Shown here: piece after piece, positions 3,320 to 5,821 of the stretch
How positions within the stretch are numbered: the first letter of the stretch is position 1
How the letters are laid out: each line of letters opens with the position of its first letter
Assembly (NCBI GenBank): GCA_023247285.1
Contig: JAHFGU010000103.1
Location: 1-5,821 of the forward strand
Direction: 5' to 3'
Source: Candidatus Omnitrophota bacterium
GTDB lineage: Bacteria > Omnitrophota > Koll11 > Aquiviventales > Aquiviventaceae
DNA length: 5,821 nt
Notes under the pieces: generated by a model
What the model saw: only the letters and a program-made list of their open reading frames with translations
Databases searched by the model: none
What the model was told of the DNA's origin: nothing
Made by a program: the position numbers and the translations under genes

Positions 3320-5821
3320 GGCGGCATCCCTTTCATGGTGAAATAAAATGTCGCGCCCTTGCCCGGCGCCGATTCCACGCCGATGTAGCCCTTGTGCAGG
3401 GTGATGATGCGCTTGGCGATGGCCAACCCCAGGCCGGTCCCGCCCGGCTTGCGGCGGCCGGCGGGCGCGGCGATCCGGCTGAAGGGCTGGAAGAGTTTCG
3501 CCTGGCCTTCGGGCGAAATCCCCTCCCCCTCATCCGTCACCGCCACGCGGATCCAGTCCGCGTCCCGCTTCGTGGACACCGTGATGATGCCCTGCTCGGT
3601 GAACTTCACCGCGTTGTTGAGGAAGTTCGTGAGCACTTGGATCAACATGTCCCGGTCGCATGAGACCTTCGGCAGGTCGGGTGCCAAGCGCGTGACGAGG
3701 CGCAGGCCTTTCTTCTCGGCCACCGGCTCGAAGCCGCGCGCCACGTCGGCCGCCAGGGCGTTGAGGTCTTCCTCGCTGAGCGCGACCTCCATCCGGCCGG
3801 CCTCCAGCTTCTGGTAATCGAGCACGTCGGTGATGAGGCGCCGCAGGCGGTCGACGTTGCGCTTCGCGGCGTCGAGATACTCCCGCTGCTCCGGCTTCAG
3901 CGCGCCGGCCGAACCGTCCAGCACGAGATCCAACCCTTCCTGGATGATGCCCAGCGGCGTGCGCAGCTCGTGCGAGACCATCGAAATGAACTCGGCCCTC
4001 AGGCGCATCGCCTCCTCAACCCGGAGCTGGGTCTGCTTGCGCTCGGCGATGTCGCGCACGATCGCCGAGGTCCCGATCAGCCAGCCGGTGGCGTCCCGGA
4101 TCGGCGAGAGGGTGAGCGAGACGTCCACCGGCGAGCCGTCCTTGCGCAGGCGCATCGTCTCCACGTCCTCCACCGGCTCGCCCCGCTTGAGGCGCTGGAC
4201 CAGCTTGGCGTGTTCCTCGGACCGGTCGCGCGGCACCAGGCGCGTTGTCGACAGCCCGAGGATCTCTTCGGCCGCGTACCCGTAGAGCCGCTCCGCCCCG
4301 CGGTTCCAGCTCGTGATCCGGCCGTCGAGGGTCTCGCCGATGATCGCATCCGCGGAGGAATCGACGATCGCCGCCAGCCGCTGCCGCGCCTCCTCCCCCT
4401 GCTTGCGCAGCAAATACTGGCCGAGCTGGCCGCTGATGGCCGCCACCGTGGCCAGCAAGTCGTCGTCAGGCTTCGGCTGTTGCTCGTGCAGGAACGCGAG
4501 AACGCCGACCACCTCGCGGCCCAGCGACACCGGCACGCCGAGCGCGGCCTGATACGCGGCCGGCAGCGGGCGTGGGTGCGGCGCATCCTCGGCCTCCTTC
4601 GTCAGATCCTGGACCCAGACCAGTTCGCCGGCTGACACGACGCGGCCCGGAAATCCCGCATCCAGCGGGCAGGTTGCCTGGCGCGCGGCCGCAGCCGCGT
4701 CCGTCAGCCCGTCGCGGTGCCAGACCTCGGCGCAGCGCAGCAGGTTGGCACCCCGGTCCACCACCCAAAATTCGCCCCAGGGCCAGCCGAGCGCGGTGCA
4801 CGCCGCCTGCAAGACCTGCGGGATGGCGTCCTCGGCCGCCTCGGCCAGCACGCGGCTGACGCTATACTGCGCCGCCAGGCGCCACTCGAGGCGCTTGCGT
4901 TCCGCAATCTCCGTGGTGAGCGAATCGATCATGCGGTTAAACGCATTGGCCAACAAGCCGACCTCATGGACGCGGGAAGACGCGGCCCGCGTGTCCAGCT
5001 TGCCGGCCGCGATCAGCCGGGCCGTGTACGTCAGGCGCTCGATGGGCTTGGTCAGTTCGGCGCCGATGCCGGAGAGCAGCACGATCAGCACGGCCAACGC
5101 GCCCAGCACGAGCACGCTGAAGACGCGGCCGAGCTTCCGCACCGGCGCAAACACGAGTACCGCCGGCCGCTCGATCAGCAGGCCCCAGCCGTGCCCGGGA
5201 TGATCTAGGTAGCCCAGCTGCGCCACCATCACGCCCAACACCCGGCCGGCGCCTGGGCTTGCCGATGGATACAGATCGGCGGACGGCGCCCCGCTCAGCA
5301 GCGTCCGGCGGACCAGGGGCAGCGCGAGCACGTCCTCATCCAGGATGCGGCTGCGCTCGCGCGTCGGCGCGGCGATCACCCGGCCCTGGTTGTTGACGAG
5401 CCGAACCCGGTCGTGCGCGTCAAGCCCGTCGAGCAGCTCCAGCACCAGCGGCCAGGCGAGCTGTCCGAGGACGGCACCGCCGGCCGCATACCGATCCGCC
5501 TGCGCCCCGGTCTGCACGGCGGAGGCGACCATCATCGTCGGGCGGCCGGTTTCCGCCGAGCGCACGACGTCGGAGACATGGCGCCCCTGGACCAGCGCCT
5601 GCGTGAGCGCCTCGCGATCCTGCGCCGTGAGCGTGAGCGCCGAGGGGCTCGCACGGGTGGAGGCCAGCACGCGGCCGTGCGCGTCCACCACCTTGAGCAG
5701 ATCCCAACGGACCGACGAGCGCGCCATCGCGTCCAGCACCGCCTGCGCCCGCTGCGCCGGGGCGGACCCCGGCGGAACGGCTGCAGGATCGGCCGGCGGC
5801 TCGGCCGCCGCCAGCGCCTCG
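3316..5821 (-). CDS. Hybrid-sensor-type histidine kinase (Cache-HAMP-GAF-PAS-HisKA-HATPase), start outside window
   Basis: The frame is open from the TGA at 3316-3318 to the right edge, about 834 codons, so the gene is 5'-truncated. Residues are counted from the GTG at 5739, which is probably internal because the reading frame continues upstream. About 1-200 resembles a Cache-type extracytoplasmic sensor (LLKVVDAHGRVLAS near 14-27, VRLVNNQGRVIAAP at 112-125). A membrane span follows at about 207-227, then HAMP (230-282), GAF (300-445), PAS (452-566) and HisKA (580-645) with H590 in SMVSHELRTP. HATPase_c (690-803) has the N box (N709), G1 DEGEG (736-740), F box LFQPF (749-753) and G2 GGTGLGLA (766-773), so it looks catalytically complete. 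A first membrane span should lie upstream of the window. It should autophosphorylate on H590 and pass phosphate to D55 of the coupled receiver. It carries no receiver domain of its own. The signal is unknown. Confidence 0.95.
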   Translation of the reverse strand, partial: EALAAAEPPADPAAVPPGSAPAQRAQAVLDAMARSSVRWDLLKVVDAHGRVLASTRASPSALTLTAQDREALTQALVQGRHVSDVVRSAETGRPTMMVASAVQTGAQADRYAAGGAVLGQLAWPLVLELLDGLDAHDRVRLVNNQGRVIAAPTRERSRILDEDVLALPLVRRTLLSGAPSADLYPSASPGAGRVLGVMVAQLGYLDHPGHGWGLLIERPAVLVFAPVRKLGRVFSVLVLGALAVLIVLLSGIGAELTKPIERLTYTARLIAAGKLDTRAASSRVHEVGLLANAFNRMIDSLTTEIAERKRLEWRLAAQYSVSRVLAEAAEDAIPQVLQAACTALGWPWGEFWVVDRGANLLRCAEVWHRDGLTDAAAAARQATCPLDAGFPGRVVSAGELVWVQDLTKEAEDAPHPRPLPAAYQAALGVPVSLGREVVGVLAFLHEQQPKPDDDLLATVAAISGQLGQYLLRKQGEEARQRLAAIVDSSADAIIGETLDGRITSWNRGAERLYGYAAEEILGLSTTRLVPRDRSEEHAKLVQRLKRGEPVEDVETMRLRKDGSPVDVSLTLSPIRDATGWLIGTSAIVRDIAERKQTQLRVEEAMRLRAEFISMVSHELRTPLGIIQEGLDLVLDGSAGALKPEQREYLDAAKRNVDRLRRLITDVLDYQKLEAGRMEVALSEEDLNALAADVARGFEPVAEKKGLRLVTRLAPDLPKVSCDRDMLIQVLTNFLNNAVKFTEQGIITVSTKRDADWIRVAVTDEGEGISPEGQAKLFQPFSRIAAPAGRRKPGGTGLGLAIAKRIITLHKGYIGVESAPGKGATFYFTMKGMPP
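3328..3333 (-). promoter_or_regulatory. Shine-Dalgarno site of the response regulator gene
   Basis: The minus strand reads AAAGGG, 8 nt before the ATG at 3319, inside the last codons of the kinase gene. It supports the ATG 3319 start and independent ribosome entry in addition to coupling through the ATGA overlap. It is the clearest Shine-Dalgarno in the window; the other starts lack one of similar quality. Confidence 0.6.

Noticed and set aside
3970..4635. 221-codon plus-strand open frame opposite the kinase
   Set aside because: It is antisense to the PAS and GAF region, Arg/Leu/Ala/Pro-rich, with no motif.

Overview
The window is GC-rich bacterial DNA with strong G/C at third codon positions. 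It is compactly packed: five genes on the minus strand and one small gene on the plus strand. A CmoA-type enzyme, a membrane-bound sensor kinase with an extracytoplasmic domain, and an ICMT-like membrane methyltransferase suggest a Gram-negative (diderm) bacterium. The sequence alone does not fix the phylum. No rRNA, tRNA, CRISPR array, insertion sequence or phage gene was seen.

From right to left, the direction of most transcription, the window opens inside a large sensor histidine kinase (5821 to 3316). It has a Cache-like sensor, one visible membrane segment, HAMP, GAF, PAS, HisKA and HATPase_c domains. Its start lies beyond the right edge. It overlaps a single-domain response regulator (3319 to 2924) by 4 bp through an ATGA junction. 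Together they form a complete two-component pair whose output is not encoded here.

The next 229 bp on the minus strand carry no minus-strand gene. A 70-codon plus-strand gene (2710 to 2922) fills them almost exactly. It encodes a tryptophan-rich, single-span membrane protein. An extended -10 promoter lies so close to its start codon that the mRNA is probably leaderless. Its stop is 1 bp from the stop of the response regulator, and its start is 15 bp from the divergent start of the next minus-strand gene. That gene (2694 to 1540) encodes a membrane-anchored transglutaminase-like protein with a Cys-His-Asp triad and C-terminal TPR repeats.

A 279-bp spacer follows (1539 to 1261). It holds a 10-bp inverted repeat just after the stop codon and a plausible sigma70-type promoter. 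That promoter would drive a two-gene operon: a CmoA homologue (1260 to 511, carboxy-SAM synthase family), then an ICMT/PEMT-like integral membrane methyltransferase (514 to the left edge, C-terminus probably just cut off), again joined by an ATGA overlap. The usual CmoA partner, CmoB, is not in view.

The points most worth a second look are the small antisense Trp-rich membrane protein with its leaderless-type promoter, and the coupling of a CmoA homologue (with one altered ligand-binding position) to a membrane methyltransferase.
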